A stretch of 64,000 nucleotides of DNA, taken from NCBI GenBank assembly GCA_964511945.1, contig CAZEHO010000001.1, forward strand, positions 375,076 to 439,075. The letters are read 5' to 3'. Each line of letters begins with the position of its first letter. Within the stretch, counting starts at the first letter, position 1. Positions 34,454 through 43,633 of the stretch are shown in pieces. Position numbers and translations under genes: made by a program. Origin of the DNA: CAZEHO01 sp964511945 (lineage in GTDB: Bacteria > Actinomycetota > Acidimicrobiia > Spongiisociales > UBA11373). The notes below the pieces were generated by a model. That model searched no databases. It was not told the DNA's origin and saw only the letters and a program-made list of their open reading frames with translations.

Positions 34454-36115
34454 GTGGCCGGTGATGAGCACATCGGCATGCTCCTGCTCGAGGAGGGCCT
34501 GGTCAGCCAGCAGGAGCTGGAGGTCGCCCGGCAGCGCCAGGCAGACGCCGGCACCTCACTGACCCGGGTGCTCGTCGAGGAGGGCATCGTTGCCGAGAAC
34601 GATCTGGTGCGGGCACTCGCTCGCCAGATCGGCCTGGAATATGTCAACCTCTCGCAGGTGGCCGTCGATCCGGCAGCGGCCACGCTGATCCCGGATTCCC
34701 TGGCGCGCCGGTACTCGGTGATCCCGATCGGCTTCGAGGGAGACCGGCTGGTCGTTGCCATGGCAGATCCGGGCAATGTGCTGGTTGTCGACGACATCCG
34801 GGCCATCACCGGGTTGCAGGTCGTTCCCAAAGTGGCGGCGCGCACCGGCATCGAGGAAGCGATCCGCCGGATGGGCAGTTTCGACGGATCCGTGGCGGAT
34901 CTGGCCGATCTCGTTGGAGAAGAGGAGAGCGAGGACCTTTCAGCCGTCGAGGCGGTAGTCGAAGAGGCGCCGATCGTCAAACTGGTCAACACTCTCATCA
35001 GCCAGGCGGTCAGCGAGCGTGCCTCAGACGTGCACATCGAGCCGGGGGAGCGCAACCTGCGTATCCGGTTCCGTATCGACGGTGTGCTCCACGAGGTCAT
35101 GAACACCCCCCGCTCGGTGGCGAGCGCTGTCGTGAGCCGGATGAAGATCATGGCCGACCTCGACATTGCCGAGCGCCGGGTCCCTCAGGACGGCCGGGTC
35201 GGCCTGAGGGTGGCGGGACGTCCGATCGACCTCCGTGTCGCGACGCTGCCCTCGATCTACGGAGAGAAGGTCGTCGTTCGGATCCTCGACAAGGACGACG
35301 CCATCCTCAGCCTCGACGACCTCGGATTCCTCGAGCACTCTCAAGAGCGGTTCCGCAAGTCGTATTCCAAGCCCTACGGAGCGATTCTGGTGACCGGGCC
35401 AACGGGTTCCGGCAAGACCACGACGCTCTACTCGACGCTGGCCCTGCTGAACAAGCCGGACAAGAACATCATCACGGTTGAGGATCCGGTCGAGTACCGG
35501 CTTCCCGGAATCAACCAGGTGCAGGTGAATCGCAAGGCCGGTCTGCTGTTCTCCACCGCCCTGAAGTCGATCCTGCGCTCAGACCCCGACATCGTGCTCA
35601 TCGGTGAGGTCCGCGATGGCGAGACGGCCAAGATTGCGGTCGAGGCCGCTCTCACCGGGCACCTCGTTCTGAGCACCCTGCACACCAACGATTCGGCGTC
35701 GTCGGTAGGGCGTCTGATCGACATGGGTGTCGAGTCGTATCTGGTGGCGTCGTCGATCGATTCGATTGTTGCCCAGCGTCTGGCGCGGCGCCTCTGCGAG
35801 CACTGCCGCCAGCCACGCGAGGCCACTCCGCAGATGATGTCCGACATGGACATGACCGACTCGATGGCGGTCACAATCTACGAGGCGGTGGGGTGCAAGG
35901 CCTGCTCTGACACCGGGTATCGCGGCCGGGTCGCGGTCAACGAAGTTCTGTTGATGTCTGAGGAACTGCAGCGGATGGCGGTGGAGCGCCGTCCGTCTGA
36001 TGAGCTCCGCAAGGTGGCGATTGAGCAGGGGATGTGGACCCTGCGCCGCGACGGGATGGAAAAGGTGCGTTTGGGGATGACGACGCTCGAAGAAGTCCTC
36101 AGGGTGGTGGTGTAG
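34454..36115 (+). CDS. pilB: type IV pilus extension ATPase PilB
   Basis: 553 aa. The N-terminal domain has two copies of the MshEN pattern (IGxxLxxxGxxxxxxLxxAxxxQ from about residue 8 and again from about 34), a fold that can bind cyclic-di-GMP in other PilB/MshE proteins. The C-terminal motor has Walker A GPTGSGKTT with Lys321, an Asp box, Walker B IVLIGEVRD, the His box STLHTN, and a CxxC...CxxC zinc site (CEHC, CKAC) typical of extension ATPases. GTG 34454 is chosen over ATG 34409 because GAGGAG lies 5 nt before it. Start of the pilus operon. Confidence 0.92.
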   Translation: MAGDEHIGMLLLEEGLVSQQELEVARQRQADAGTSLTRVLVEEGIVAENDLVRALARQIGLEYVNLSQVAVDPAAATLIPDSLARRYSVIPIGFEGDRLVVAMADPGNVLVVDDIRAITGLQVVPKVAARTGIEEAIRRMGSFDGSVADLADLVGEEESEDLSAVEAVVEEAPIVKLVNTLISQAVSERASDVHIEPGERNLRIRFRIDGVLHEVMNTPRSVASAVVSRMKIMADLDIAERRVPQDGRVGLRVAGRPIDLRVATLPSIYGEKVVVRILDKDDAILSLDDLGFLEHSQERFRKSYSKPYGAILVTGPTGSGKTTTLYSTLALLNKPDKNIITVEDPVEYRLPGINQVQVNRKAGLLFSTALKSILRSDPDIVLIGEVRDGETAKIAVEAALTGHLVLSTLHTNDSASSVGRLIDMGVESYLVASSIDSIVAQRLARRLCEHCRQPREATPQMMSDMDMTDSMAVTIYEAVGCKACSDTGYRGRVAVNEVLLMSEELQRMAVERRPSDELRKVAIEQGMWTLRRDGMEKVRLGMTTLEEVLRVVV

Positions 36116-37702
36116 ATGGCGGTCGACAAGATCTCTCGGCAGGTCGGCCAGCTGCTCGTCGAGAACGAGATGTTGGCACCGGCCGACCTCGACTCCTTGG
36201 TCGATCGGGCCGAGCAGACCGGGCAGCACCTGTTGCAGCTCGTGATCGGTGAAGGCCATGCTCGCCGCGCCGACATCCTCAGGGTGGTGGCGACCCGGCT
36301 CCAATGGGAGTTCGTGGACCTGTCCACCGCCGAACATCCCTCCCCGGCGGCCCTCGGCCGGCTGCAGCGCGATTTCGCCGCCGCCCAGCGGGCCCTTCCT
36401 CTAGAGGTCGACGAACGAGGCCGGGTGGTGATCGCCGTCGACGATCCCTTCGACACCGAGCGGCTCGAGCTCCTGGGCAAGGTCGCCGCCGGAGAAGCCC
36501 GCTTCGCACTCGCCGAACGAGAGATGCTGGTGCCGCTCATCGAACGCGCTTACTCGAGCGCCGAGCGGGCCGCCGCCGGGGCGGTGGCCGCACCGGATCC
36601 GACCGGACGCGTCGGTACCGACGACCCGGATCTCCACATCGACGAGTTGCTCACCGTCGTGCTCGACAAGGGGGCATCCGATCTGCATCTGACCGCCGGG
36701 ACCCCGCCGCAGATCCGGGTGGACGGGCGCCTCATCAAACTCGAGGAGTTCGGCCGACTGATGCCGCCGGACCTGCGCACGATGATCTACTCGATCCTCA
36801 CCAGCAGCCAGAGGGAGGAATTCGAGGAGAAGCTCGAACTCGACTTCTCGCACCCGCTTCCAGGTCGCGCCAGATTTCGGGTGAATGTCTACCAGCAGCG
36901 GGGCTCACTCGGCGCCGTGCTGCGAGCCATTCCGAATGCGCTGAAGTCCCTGGACGACCTGGGGATGCCGTCCGTGCTCAAGGACTTCTGCGCATTCCCC
37001 AAGGGCATGGTGCTCGTGACCGGAGCCACCGGGACCGGCAAGTCGACGACGCTGGCGGCGATGATCGACCTCATCAACTCGGAGCGGGCCGTGCACGTGA
37101 TGACGATCGAGGACCCGATTGAGTTCATGCACAGCCACAAGAAGGCGATCGTCAACCAGCGTGAGATCGGATCCGACACGCAGTCGTTTGCAGGCGCGCT
37201 GCGCCATGCACTGCGCCAGGACCCCGACGTCATCCTGGTGGGCGAGTTGCGCGATCTCGAGACGATCGAGACCGCCATTACGGCTGCAGAGACCGGTCAC
37301 CTCGTCTTCGGAACGCTCCATACGCAGGATGCGCCCCAGACCGTGGAGCGGCTCATCGATGTGTTCCCACCGCATCAGCAGACGCAGGTCCGCATTCAGC
37401 TCGCCGCCAGCCTGCAGGGAGTGGCTTCTCAAGTTCTGGTTCCGACGGCCGACGGCAAAGGGCGGGTGGCCGCCATCGAGGTGATGTCCGTCACTCCCGC
37501 CGTCCGCAATCTGATTCGTGAGGGCAAGGTGCACCAGATCCGCTCCGCCATCCAATCCGGCGGCCGGCACGGCATGCAGACGATGGAGCAGTCGCTGGCC
37601 GCGCTGGTCAAGAACGGGCGGATCGCGCTCGGTGACGCCACCGAGCGGGCTCTGGACGTTGAGGAGCTGCTCACCCTGCTCGGGAAGGCGAGTCCGCGAT
37701 GA
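36116..37702 (+). CDS. pilT: type IV pilus retraction ATPase PilT with extra N-terminal domain
   Basis: 528 aa against about 345 for ordinary PilT. Residues from about 171 on are a complete PilT: SDLHLTAG-PPQIRVDG, Walker A GATGTGKS with Lys309, Asp box, VILVGELRDLETI, TLHTQDA and the PilT-specific AVRNLIREGK. The first ~165 residues form an added domain resembling MshEN (QVGQLLVENEMLAPADLD). It powers pilus retraction. It begins directly after the pilB stop and overlaps pilC. Confidence 0.92.
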   Translation: MAVDKISRQVGQLLVENEMLAPADLDSLVDRAEQTGQHLLQLVIGEGHARRADILRVVATRLQWEFVDLSTAEHPSPAALGRLQRDFAAAQRALPLEVDERGRVVIAVDDPFDTERLELLGKVAAGEARFALAEREMLVPLIERAYSSAERAAAGAVAAPDPTGRVGTDDPDLHIDELLTVVLDKGASDLHLTAGTPPQIRVDGRLIKLEEFGRLMPPDLRTMIYSILTSSQREEFEEKLELDFSHPLPGRARFRVNVYQQRGSLGAVLRAIPNALKSLDDLGMPSVLKDFCAFPKGMVLVTGATGTGKSTTLAAMIDLINSERAVHVMTIEDPIEFMHSHKKAIVNQREIGSDTQSFAGALRHALRQDPDVILVGELRDLETIETAITAAETGHLVFGTLHTQDAPQTVERLIDVFPPHQQTQVRIQLAASLQGVASQVLVPTADGKGRVAAIEVMSVTPAVRNLIREGKVHQIRSAIQSGGRHGMQTMEQSLAALVKNGRIALGDATERALDVEELLTLLGKASPR

Positions 37703-38928
37703 CCACGAACACGGTCTTCGAGTACAAGGTCCGGGACAAGACGGGCAACGTCCAGTCGGGCGAGATCGAGGGGTCGTCACAAACTGCGGTCGCCCGCGCG
37801 CTGCGGGAAAAGGGCTACACGCCCCTCAAGATCGACGAGCAGCGTTCCTCGGCGCTCGACAAGGAACTGCATCTTCCCGGGTTCAAGGACCGGGTGAAGC
37901 AGAAGGACCTGACTGTCTTCAGCCGCCAGTTGGCGACGATGGTCAATTCGGGCCTCACCCTGGTGCGGGCGCTGACGGTGCTCGAAGCCCAAACCGAGAG
38001 CCTGGTGCTGGCCGGTGTGATCGGCGACATCCGGCGGAAGGTCGAGGGAGGGACGTCGCTGTCTGAATCATTGGCGGCACACCCCAAGGTCTTCAACAAC
38101 CTCTACGTGTCGATGGTGCGCGCCGGTGAGGCCGGCGGAGCTCTCGACGAAACCCTGAACCGCCTCGCCGACACCCTCGAAGCGGCGATGAAGCTGCGCT
38201 CGCAGGTCAAGTCTGCGATGGCGTATCCGATCGTGGTGCTGTCGCTGGTCGTCCTGATCGTGGTGGCGATGCTGGTCTTCATCGTTCCGATCTTCCAGCG
38301 GATGTACGAGGACCTCGGGGGTGAGCTGCCTCTGCCTACGCAGCTGCTCATCAACATCTCGAGCGCTCTCACGTCGCTGTGGTGGATCATCGTGATCCTG
38401 CTGATCGGCGGGCTGGTGGCGTTCCGCCGTTGGATTGCCACCGACACCGGCCGCCACGCCTGGGATGGGTTCAAGCTCAAGGTCCCGGTACTCGGCAGCC
38501 TGGTGCAGAAGGTCGCCATCAGCCGCTTCGCCCGGACCCTGTCGGTGCTGAGCCGAACCGGGGTGCCGGTACTGCAGGCGCTCGAGATCGTGTCGGTCAC
38601 CTCGGGGAACTCCCAGGTCGCCGATGCCGTCTCCGACGTTCAGGCGTCGGTGAAGCGAGGCGAATCGCTGGCCGAGCCCCTTGACGACCACGACGTGTTC
38701 CCACCGATGGTGACCCACATGATCTCGGTCGGTGAGGAGACGGGGGCGATGGACGCAATGCTGGAGAAGGTGGCGGACTTCTACGACGGCGAGGTCGAGG
38801 ACACGGTGAATGCGCTCACCAGCCTCATCGAACCGATTCTGATCATCGTGATGGGTGTCGCGGTCGGCGGGATCCTCATCTGTCTGTACCTGCCGATGTT
38901 CAACATCGCGAACTTGATCCAGAGCTAG
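37699..38928 (+). CDS. pilC: type IV pilus inner-membrane platform protein PilC
   Basis: 409 aa with two repeated GspF cytoplasmic domains (FSRQLATMVNSGLTLVRAL and FARTLSVLSRTGVPVLQAL) and three membrane helices near residues 172-200, 222-248 and 376-400. It couples the motors to the growing pilus. ATG overlaps the pilT stop. Confidence 0.95.
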   Translation: MTTNTVFEYKVRDKTGNVQSGEIEGSSQTAVARALREKGYTPLKIDEQRSSALDKELHLPGFKDRVKQKDLTVFSRQLATMVNSGLTLVRALTVLEAQTESLVLAGVIGDIRRKVEGGTSLSESLAAHPKVFNNLYVSMVRAGEAGGALDETLNRLADTLEAAMKLRSQVKSAMAYPIVVLSLVVLIVVAMLVFIVPIFQRMYEDLGGELPLPTQLLINISSALTSLWWIIVILLIGGLVAFRRWIATDTGRHAWDGFKLKVPVLGSLVQKVAISRFARTLSVLSRTGVPVLQALEIVSVTSGNSQVADAVSDVQASVKRGESLAEPLDDHDVFPPMVTHMISVGEETGAMDAMLEKVADFYDGEVEDTVNALTSLIEPILIIVMGVAVGGILICLYLPMFNIANLIQS

Positions 38929-38949
38929 CCGGCTGGCCCCGCCCGCGGC

Positions 38950-39028
38950 GGGAACCGGGCACCAGGCGCCGGGAACCGGACAGAGAGTCCGGGCGAGCTG
39001 CGTCTGTCCAGCTCCCAGCTCCCGGAAA
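38950..39028. repeat. heptad array H3 (two arms)
   Basis: Left arm GGGAACC, GGGCACC, AGGCGCC, GGGAACC, GGACAGA (38950-38984); right arm CGTCTGT, CCAGCTC, CCAGCTC, CCGGAAA (39001-39028). CCGGACAGA on the left pairs with TCTGTCCAG on the right (one G-T pair). Lies between pilC and the first pilin, about 90 bp before the pilin start. Confidence 0.75.
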
Positions 39029-39120
39029 TCACCCCTCAAACTCCGGGGCTCTCCGGCCGATAGGTACCTGTGGAGGATCGGATGACCGGTCCGCGATATC
39101 GGACCCCAGGAGGTTCACTT

Positions 39121-39585
39121 ATGACCAACGTCATTCGGCGTGGATTGCGGCGGGACGAGGGCTTCACGCTCATCGAGCTGATGGTTGTAGTGATGATCAT
39201 TGCAGTTCTCATCGCCATCGCGATTCCTTCGTTCCTTGGTTTCCGGCAGTCCGCTCAGGACCGGTCCGCCCAGAGCGAGGTGCGCAATGTGCTGCTCGCC
39301 GAAAAGGCGTACTGGCTGGAGAACGGTGACTACACGCAGACCGCTGCCGACATCACTGCATTCGAGCCGAACGCGACGATCAATGCAGATCCGGCCGTTG
39401 GTGTGTATATCGACCTGAACGGCGTCAGCAGCGACATCGTGTGCATCACGCGCACGGCCGACAGCGGCAACACGTTCTCGGTGTGGGAGAGTGCCACCGG
39501 CGGCACCTTCTACGGGGAGACCGATCTCTCCGGCGCCGATTGCGGTGCGGCTGCGCCCGCCGGTTACGTCCAGGGCGGCTGGTAG
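39121..39585 (+). CDS. pilA: major-type type IV pilin 1
   Basis: 154 aa with a 14-residue basic leader, cleavage after Gly14 (DEG|FTLIELMVVVMII), Glu at +5 and a standard N-terminal pilin helix. The C-terminal half has two Cys (DIVCITR, GADCGAA) that can close the D-loop disulfide. A strong AGGAGG lies 7 nt before ATG 39121, the best ribosome site in the window, as expected for an abundant structural protein; in-frame ATGs at 39070/39082 have no such site. Followed by a stable hairpin and a paralogous pilin. Confidence 0.93.
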   Translation: MTNVIRRGLRRDEGFTLIELMVVVMIIAVLIAIAIPSFLGFRQSAQDRSAQSEVRNVLLAEKAYWLENGDYTQTAADITAFEPNATINADPAVGVYIDLNGVSSDIVCITRTADSGNTFSVWESATGGTFYGETDLSGADCGAAAPAGYVQGGW

Positions 39586-39606
39586 GAGCAACGACGATCA
39601 TGGAGC

Positions 39607-39632
39607 CGGGGGCGGATTCCGATCCGCCCCCG
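39607..39632. promoter_or_regulatory. perfect 11-bp stem-loop between the two pilin genes
   Basis: CGGGGGCGGAT, loop TCCG, ATCCGCCCCCG. No T-run follows, so it is not a standard terminator; it may stabilise the first pilin mRNA or lower read-through to the second. Confidence 0.75.
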
Positions 39633-39653
39633 CTTCGCGTGAGGGGTACCACT

Positions 39654-40112
39654 ATGCGTAGCAATACCACTATGGAGCGTGACGGCGGATTCTCGCTCGT
39701 CGAGTTGGTCGTGGTCTTGACGATCGTCTCGGTTCTCATCGCCATTGCGATTCCGACGGTGATCGGATTCCGGCGGGCCGCACAGGATCGGGCCGCTCAG
39801 ACCGACCTGCGCAATACGCTGGTGGCCGAGAAGACCTACTGGCTGGAGACCGAAGCCCACACCCAGAACGGCGCCGACCTGACCCAGTACCAGACCGGGG
39901 TACCGTTCGCCGCCGATCCCGCCAACGGGGTGTACCTCGACCTGAACAACGCCGACGCCGACATCGTGTGCATGGTGCGCACGTCTGACGGCGGCGGCAC
40001 GTTCTCGATCTGGGAGCACCCGACGGCCGGCACGTTCTACGGGGACACCGATCTGTCGCTCGCCGACTGCCCGGCGGGGCCACCGGTGGGCTATCGAACC
40101 GATGGGTTCTAG
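39654..40112 (+). CDS. type IV pilin 2 (paralogue of pilin 1)
   Basis: 152 aa. Leader of 12 residues, cleavage GG|FSLVELVVVLTIV, Glu +5. It aligns end to end with pilin 1, including the EKxYWLE segment, VYLDLN, DIVCMVRT and the C-terminal FYGDTDLS-ADC, so the pair arose by tandem duplication. ATG 39654 follows GAGGGGT at 6 nt. It may be a second major pilin or an assembled minor partner. Confidence 0.9.
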   Translation: MRSNTTMERDGGFSLVELVVVLTIVSVLIAIAIPTVIGFRRAAQDRAAQTDLRNTLVAEKTYWLETEAHTQNGADLTQYQTGVPFAADPANGVYLDLNNADADIVCMVRTSDGGGTFSIWEHPTAGTFYGDTDLSLADCPAGPPVGYRTDGF

Positions 40113-40127
40113 GAAGGGATGAGCGTT

Positions 40128-40213
40128 GGGCACTAGGAATTGGACAGACGGGCGCCACCACCGGATGGTCGAGCACGGCCCCTTTCCAGTTCCCAGTTCC
40201 CAGCACCCAGCCC
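40128..40213. repeat. heptad array H4 (two arms)
   Basis: Left GGGCACT, AGGAATT, GGACAGA (40128-40148); right CCAGTTC, CCAGTTC, CCAGCAC, CCAGCCC (40186-40213). The right words complement the left with a few mismatches. Situated between pilin 2 and pilD, ending 40 bp before the pilD ATG. Confidence 0.75.
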
Positions 40214-40253
40214 CGATGACTTCCGCAGCGGCGATCGATACCTTGGGGACCAC

Positions 40254-41030
40254 ATGACACCAACCACGATGCTGGCGATCATCGGGGGGCTGTTCGGGCT
40301 CATCGTCGGTTCGTTCCTGAATGTGGTCGCCTACCGGGTACCGCGGGGCATGTCGGTCGTGCGACCCCGTTCTGCCTGTCCTGGATGTGAAGCGCCGATC
40401 CCAGCGCGCGACAACATTCCGGTGGTGTCGTGGGTGTTGCTGCGGGGGAAGTGCCGCGATTGCCGGGAGCCGATCTCGGCTCGATATCCCGCCGTGGAAG
40501 CGGGTACAGCGCTGACGTTTGCGTCCGTGGCTGCGATCGTTGGCCCCCGGGCGGTCCTGCCCGCCTACTGGTGGGCGGCGGCGGTGGCGATCGCTCTGAC
40601 CCTGACGGATCTCGATTTGCGCAGGATCCCCAACCGGATTCTGTATCCGGGCACCGCCGTTGCGGTCGTGCTCGTCGTTGCCGGTTCGCTCATCGACGGC
40701 GATGGCTTCGCTGCGGCCCGGGCCCTGGGTGGGGCGGCGGCGTACTTCTCCCTGCTGTTTGTGATCGCCCTGGCCGCCCGCGGCGGGTTCGGCTTTGGTG
40801 ATGTGAAGCTGGCATTCCTACTCGGCCTGATGCTGGCCCATCTCTCGTGGGCGGTGCTGGCGGTCGGTGTGTTCGCCGGGTTCTTCCTCGGAGGGGCGGC
40901 GGCGCTCGTCCTCCTGGTGGCCCGCCGTGCCGCCCGCGGCGACGCCATTCCCTTTGGGCCGGCAATGGTGGGAGGAGCCTTCCTGGCGGTGGCGGTAGGG
41001 GAGCGTGTCGCCACCTGGTACCTGGGCTGA
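40254..41030 (+). CDS. pilD: type IV prepilin leader peptidase/methylase PilD
   Basis: 258 aa, polytopic. The N-terminal methylase-type zinc cysteines C42-x2-C45 and C67-x2-C70 are present. The aspartate protease residues are in LTDLDLRRIPN (119/121) and FGFGDVKL (Asp183). It cleaves the pilin leaders after Gly. ATG 40254 is taken because the protein then begins directly with the first helix. Confidence 0.93.
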   Translation: MTPTTMLAIIGGLFGLIVGSFLNVVAYRVPRGMSVVRPRSACPGCEAPIPARDNIPVVSWVLLRGKCRDCREPISARYPAVEAGTALTFASVAAIVGPRAVLPAYWWAAAVAIALTLTDLDLRRIPNRILYPGTAVAVVLVVAGSLIDGDGFAAARALGGAAAYFSLLFVIALAARGGFGFGDVKLAFLLGLMLAHLSWAVLAVGVFAGFFLGGAAALVLLVARRAARGDAIPFGPAMVGGAFLAVAVGERVATWYLG

Positions 41031-41161
41031 TTCGAGCACGGTCCGGGCCGGGCCATCGGTCCACGAACCCGATGATCTGCGCGCGTTGCGCGCGAGGACG
41101 ACGCGCGCAGCGTCACCACGCTGTTCCTCCGCAAATCCTTGGTCCCGCGCGCGGGCACGAA

Positions 41162-41167
41162 TACCCT
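41162..41167 (+). promoter_or_regulatory. -10 box of pilMNO(P)
   Basis: TACCCT 64 bp upstream of pilM. The 201-bp pilD-pilM space also holds a GCGCGC-rich imperfect hairpin near 41078-41115; nothing coding is seen. Confidence 0.4.
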
Positions 41168-41231
41168 GACAACGACAGCGGTGTAACTACTTCGGTGTGA
41201 GCCGGGGTCCGGTCAGGGTCAGAGGGAGCAA

Positions 41232-42335
41232 ATGCCCGTAGCGGTCGGTCTCGATATCGGCACGGAAGCGATCCGGGCGGCGGTGGTCGACGTCGGCAAG
41301 TCGTCGTCGGTACTGCGCCGGTTTGCCGAGATGCCGCTTCCCAGTGGAGCGGTCGTCGCCGGCGACATCGTCGACACCGGTGCCGTGGCCGAGGCAGTCA
41401 GCGCCCTCTGGAAACGCCATCGCCTGCCCAAGAAGCGGGTGGTCATCGGCATCGCCAACCAACGGGTCATCGTCCGGCAGGTGGACGTTCCCCATCTCGA
41501 GGATGAGGAAATGAGCGAGGCGCTCCCGTACCAGGTGCAGGACGTGATTCCGATCCCGGTGGAGGACACCGTGCTCGATTTCGTCCCGCTCGAGGAGTTC
41601 GCCACTCCCGACGGCGAGCTGATGCTGTCGATCCTGGTCGTTGCCGCTCAGCGAGAGATGGTCGAGGGTCTGGTGGACGTGGCCCGCACCGCCGGCCTGC
41701 AGGTGATGTCGGTGGATCTGCAGGTATTCGGTCTGGTCCGGGCGGCGTTCGGTACCGATCTCTTGCTGGGCGGTGACGGACCGCAGGGATTGCTGGACAT
41801 CGGAGCGACGATGGCTCAGATTGCCGTGGTCCGGGGCGGCATCATCCGTTTCGTCCGCATCCTCTCGACGGGCGGGGAGGCATTCACCGCCGGTCTCGCA
41901 GCCGATCTCGGGGTGGAGCGGGAGGAGGCTGAAGACATCAAGCGCCGGGTCGGGGTGAGTCCCTCGGGCACTCCCACCGGCGAGGATGCCGACGACATGG
42001 CCAAGCGGTCGCTCACCCGGGTTGCCGACGAGCTCATCGAAGAGATCCGGGGATCGGTGAACTACTACCTGACCCAGGCCGGAGAGCCGGCACTCGACCG
42101 GCTGGTGGTGTCCGGCAACGGAGCCCGGCTCCCGCACCTGGCCAACCGGGTGGCTCGAGCGCTCAGCACCAGGGTGGAGCCGGTGCGGGTGCTCGATCAC
42201 GTGAGCGTCGGCCGGGTCCAGATGACGGAATCACAGCTCCTCCAGCTGCAGCCGGTTCTCCCGTCTGCGGTCGGACTGGCGCTGTGGGGCAGCTACATCG
42301 TTCCACCGTCGAATCGATTCGCCCATGTCGCTTGA
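41232..42335 (+). CDS. pilM: type IV pilus assembly ATPase-fold protein PilM
   Basis: 367 aa actin-like fold: GLDIGTEAIRAAVVD at the start, LLDIGATMAQIAVVRGG in the middle and VVSGNGARLPHLA near the end are phosphate-binding loops. PilM binds the cytoplasmic tail of PilN and links it to the motors. GAGGGAG precedes the ATG. Confidence 0.92.
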   Translation: MPVAVGLDIGTEAIRAAVVDVGKSSSVLRRFAEMPLPSGAVVAGDIVDTGAVAEAVSALWKRHRLPKKRVVIGIANQRVIVRQVDVPHLEDEEMSEALPYQVQDVIPIPVEDTVLDFVPLEEFATPDGELMLSILVVAAQREMVEGLVDVARTAGLQVMSVDLQVFGLVRAAFGTDLLLGGDGPQGLLDIGATMAQIAVVRGGIIRFVRILSTGGEAFTAGLAADLGVEREEAEDIKRRVGVSPSGTPTGEDADDMAKRSLTRVADELIEEIRGSVNYYLTQAGEPALDRLVVSGNGARLPHLANRVARALSTRVEPVRVLDHVSVGRVQMTESQLLQLQPVLPSAVGLALWGSYIVPPSNRFAHVA

Positions 42336-42344
42336 GGTCACCTC

Positions 42345-42959
42345 ATGAGACCCATCAATCTGCTTCCGCCCGAGGTCGCCAAGGAGCGATCCAGGCGGCG
42401 ACGGGTGCTCGGAATCGTGGTGCTCGGCCTGGTCTACGTGGTGGCCCTGATCGCCGGGGTGCTCTACTGGGACACCCGGGTCGAGGCTGCCCGCAACGAC
42501 GTTGCGGCCCAGGAGGACGCCAACCGGGCTCTGGAGCGGGAACTGGCCGCCATCGCTGATGCCGGGCTGCTGCAGCAGGAGTACCTGGCCCGGGCGGCGC
42601 TGGTGGGAGAAGCGCTCGGCAACGACGTCGACTGGGGCATCATCCTCAACGACCTGTCTCGGCTGCTCCCGCCGCGGGTGTGGGTCGAATCGGTAAGCGG
42701 AAACCTGCTTGATGATCAGGCCGCCGGGATCATCGGCCAGCTCACGTTCAGCGGGGTCGGTTTCGAGTTCCCCGACGTCTCCGACTGGCTCCGGGCTCTC
42801 GATTCCGAGGACTTCGTGGGGATCACCGGAACCTGGGTGAACACCGCATCCGAGGGCGGGCTCGGCGACACCGAGGTAGTCAACTTCAGCTCCACCGCGG
42901 TGCTCACCAGCGCAGCCGCCACCAATCGGGCGGCGGACGTGATCCCGGAGGTGCCGTGA
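42345..42959 (+). CDS. pilN: type IV pilus assembly protein PilN
   Basis: 204 aa. It begins with the PilM-binding tail MRPINLLPPEVAKE, then one membrane helix (about 22-43), a coiled-coil stretch and a periplasm-facing ferredoxin-like domain with the LSRLLPPRVWVESV block. GAGGT lies upstream of the ATG, 9 bp after pilM. Confidence 0.93.
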   Translation: MRPINLLPPEVAKERSRRRRVLGIVVLGLVYVVALIAGVLYWDTRVEAARNDVAAQEDANRALERELAAIADAGLLQQEYLARAALVGEALGNDVDWGIILNDLSRLLPPRVWVESVSGNLLDDQAAGIIGQLTFSGVGFEFPDVSDWLRALDSEDFVGITGTWVNTASEGGLGDTEVVNFSSTAVLTSAAATNRAADVIPEVP

Positions 42960-42960
42960 C

Positions 42961-43632
42961 GTGAGACGCAGCCTCCTCGTCGTGCTCGTCTGTCTGCTGC
43001 TGGCCGTCGGCTGGTGGTTCTTCTTCATTTCGCCGCGCAACGCCGACATCGCCGCTGCCCGCGACGAGCTCGAAGCCGCCCAATCCCAGGAGCAGCGGCT
43101 CCGGGTCCAGATCGCACAGCTGAGCGAGATCCAGGACGACGAGATCCTCTACCTGGACGCCATTTCGCGCCTCGAGATGCTCATCCCGGAGCGGCCGTCA
43201 CTCGACGAGTTCATCGAGGACGTCCACGAGCTGGCACTCGACACCGGGATCGGTCTCCGCAGCATGGCCCCATCGGTCCCCGTACAGCGGATCGAGTCTG
43301 AGCTGCGCATCATCAATGTGTCGATTCAGATCGAAGGGGAGTTCTTCGACATCCTCGGGTTCCTCTTCGGATTGAACGACATGGAGCGCCTGGTTCGGGT
43401 CGACGGCCTCACCTTGTCATCGGGCATCGATGAGGAAGGCGAGACGCTGCTCAACGTCAGCCTCGACCTTCGGCTGTTCACCCTGGCGGACCTGATTCCG
43501 ACCCCCGAAGAGCTCCTGCCACCGTCGCCGACCGACGGCGGGACCGAGGATCTTCCCGACGACGACTCCGATGGCGGTACGGAAGCGCTCGTCGGCGGCA
43601 TCGGGGCGTCGTCAGTTCTTGGAGGTTCCTGA
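42961..43632 (+). CDS. pilO: type IV pilus assembly protein PilO
   Basis: 223 aa with one membrane helix (residues 4-22), a coiled coil (about 25-55) and a PilO/GspM ferredoxin-like domain ending before residue 180; the acidic C-terminal tail (GGTEDLPDDDSDGGTE) is extra. Partner of PilN. GTG start 1 bp after the pilN stop. Confidence 0.9.
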   Translation: MRRSLLVVLVCLLLAVGWWFFFISPRNADIAAARDELEAAQSQEQRLRVQIAQLSEIQDDEILYLDAISRLEMLIPERPSLDEFIEDVHELALDTGIGLRSMAPSVPVQRIESELRIINVSIQIEGEFFDILGFLFGLNDMERLVRVDGLTLSSGIDEEGETLLNVSLDLRLFTLADLIPTPEELLPPSPTDGGTEDLPDDDSDGGTEALVGGIGASSVLGGS

Positions 43633-43633
43633 C

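Noticed and set aside
41078..41115. GCGCGC-rich hairpin before pilM as a terminator or small RNA
   Set aside because: The stem is imperfect, has no T-run, and such GC runs are common here.
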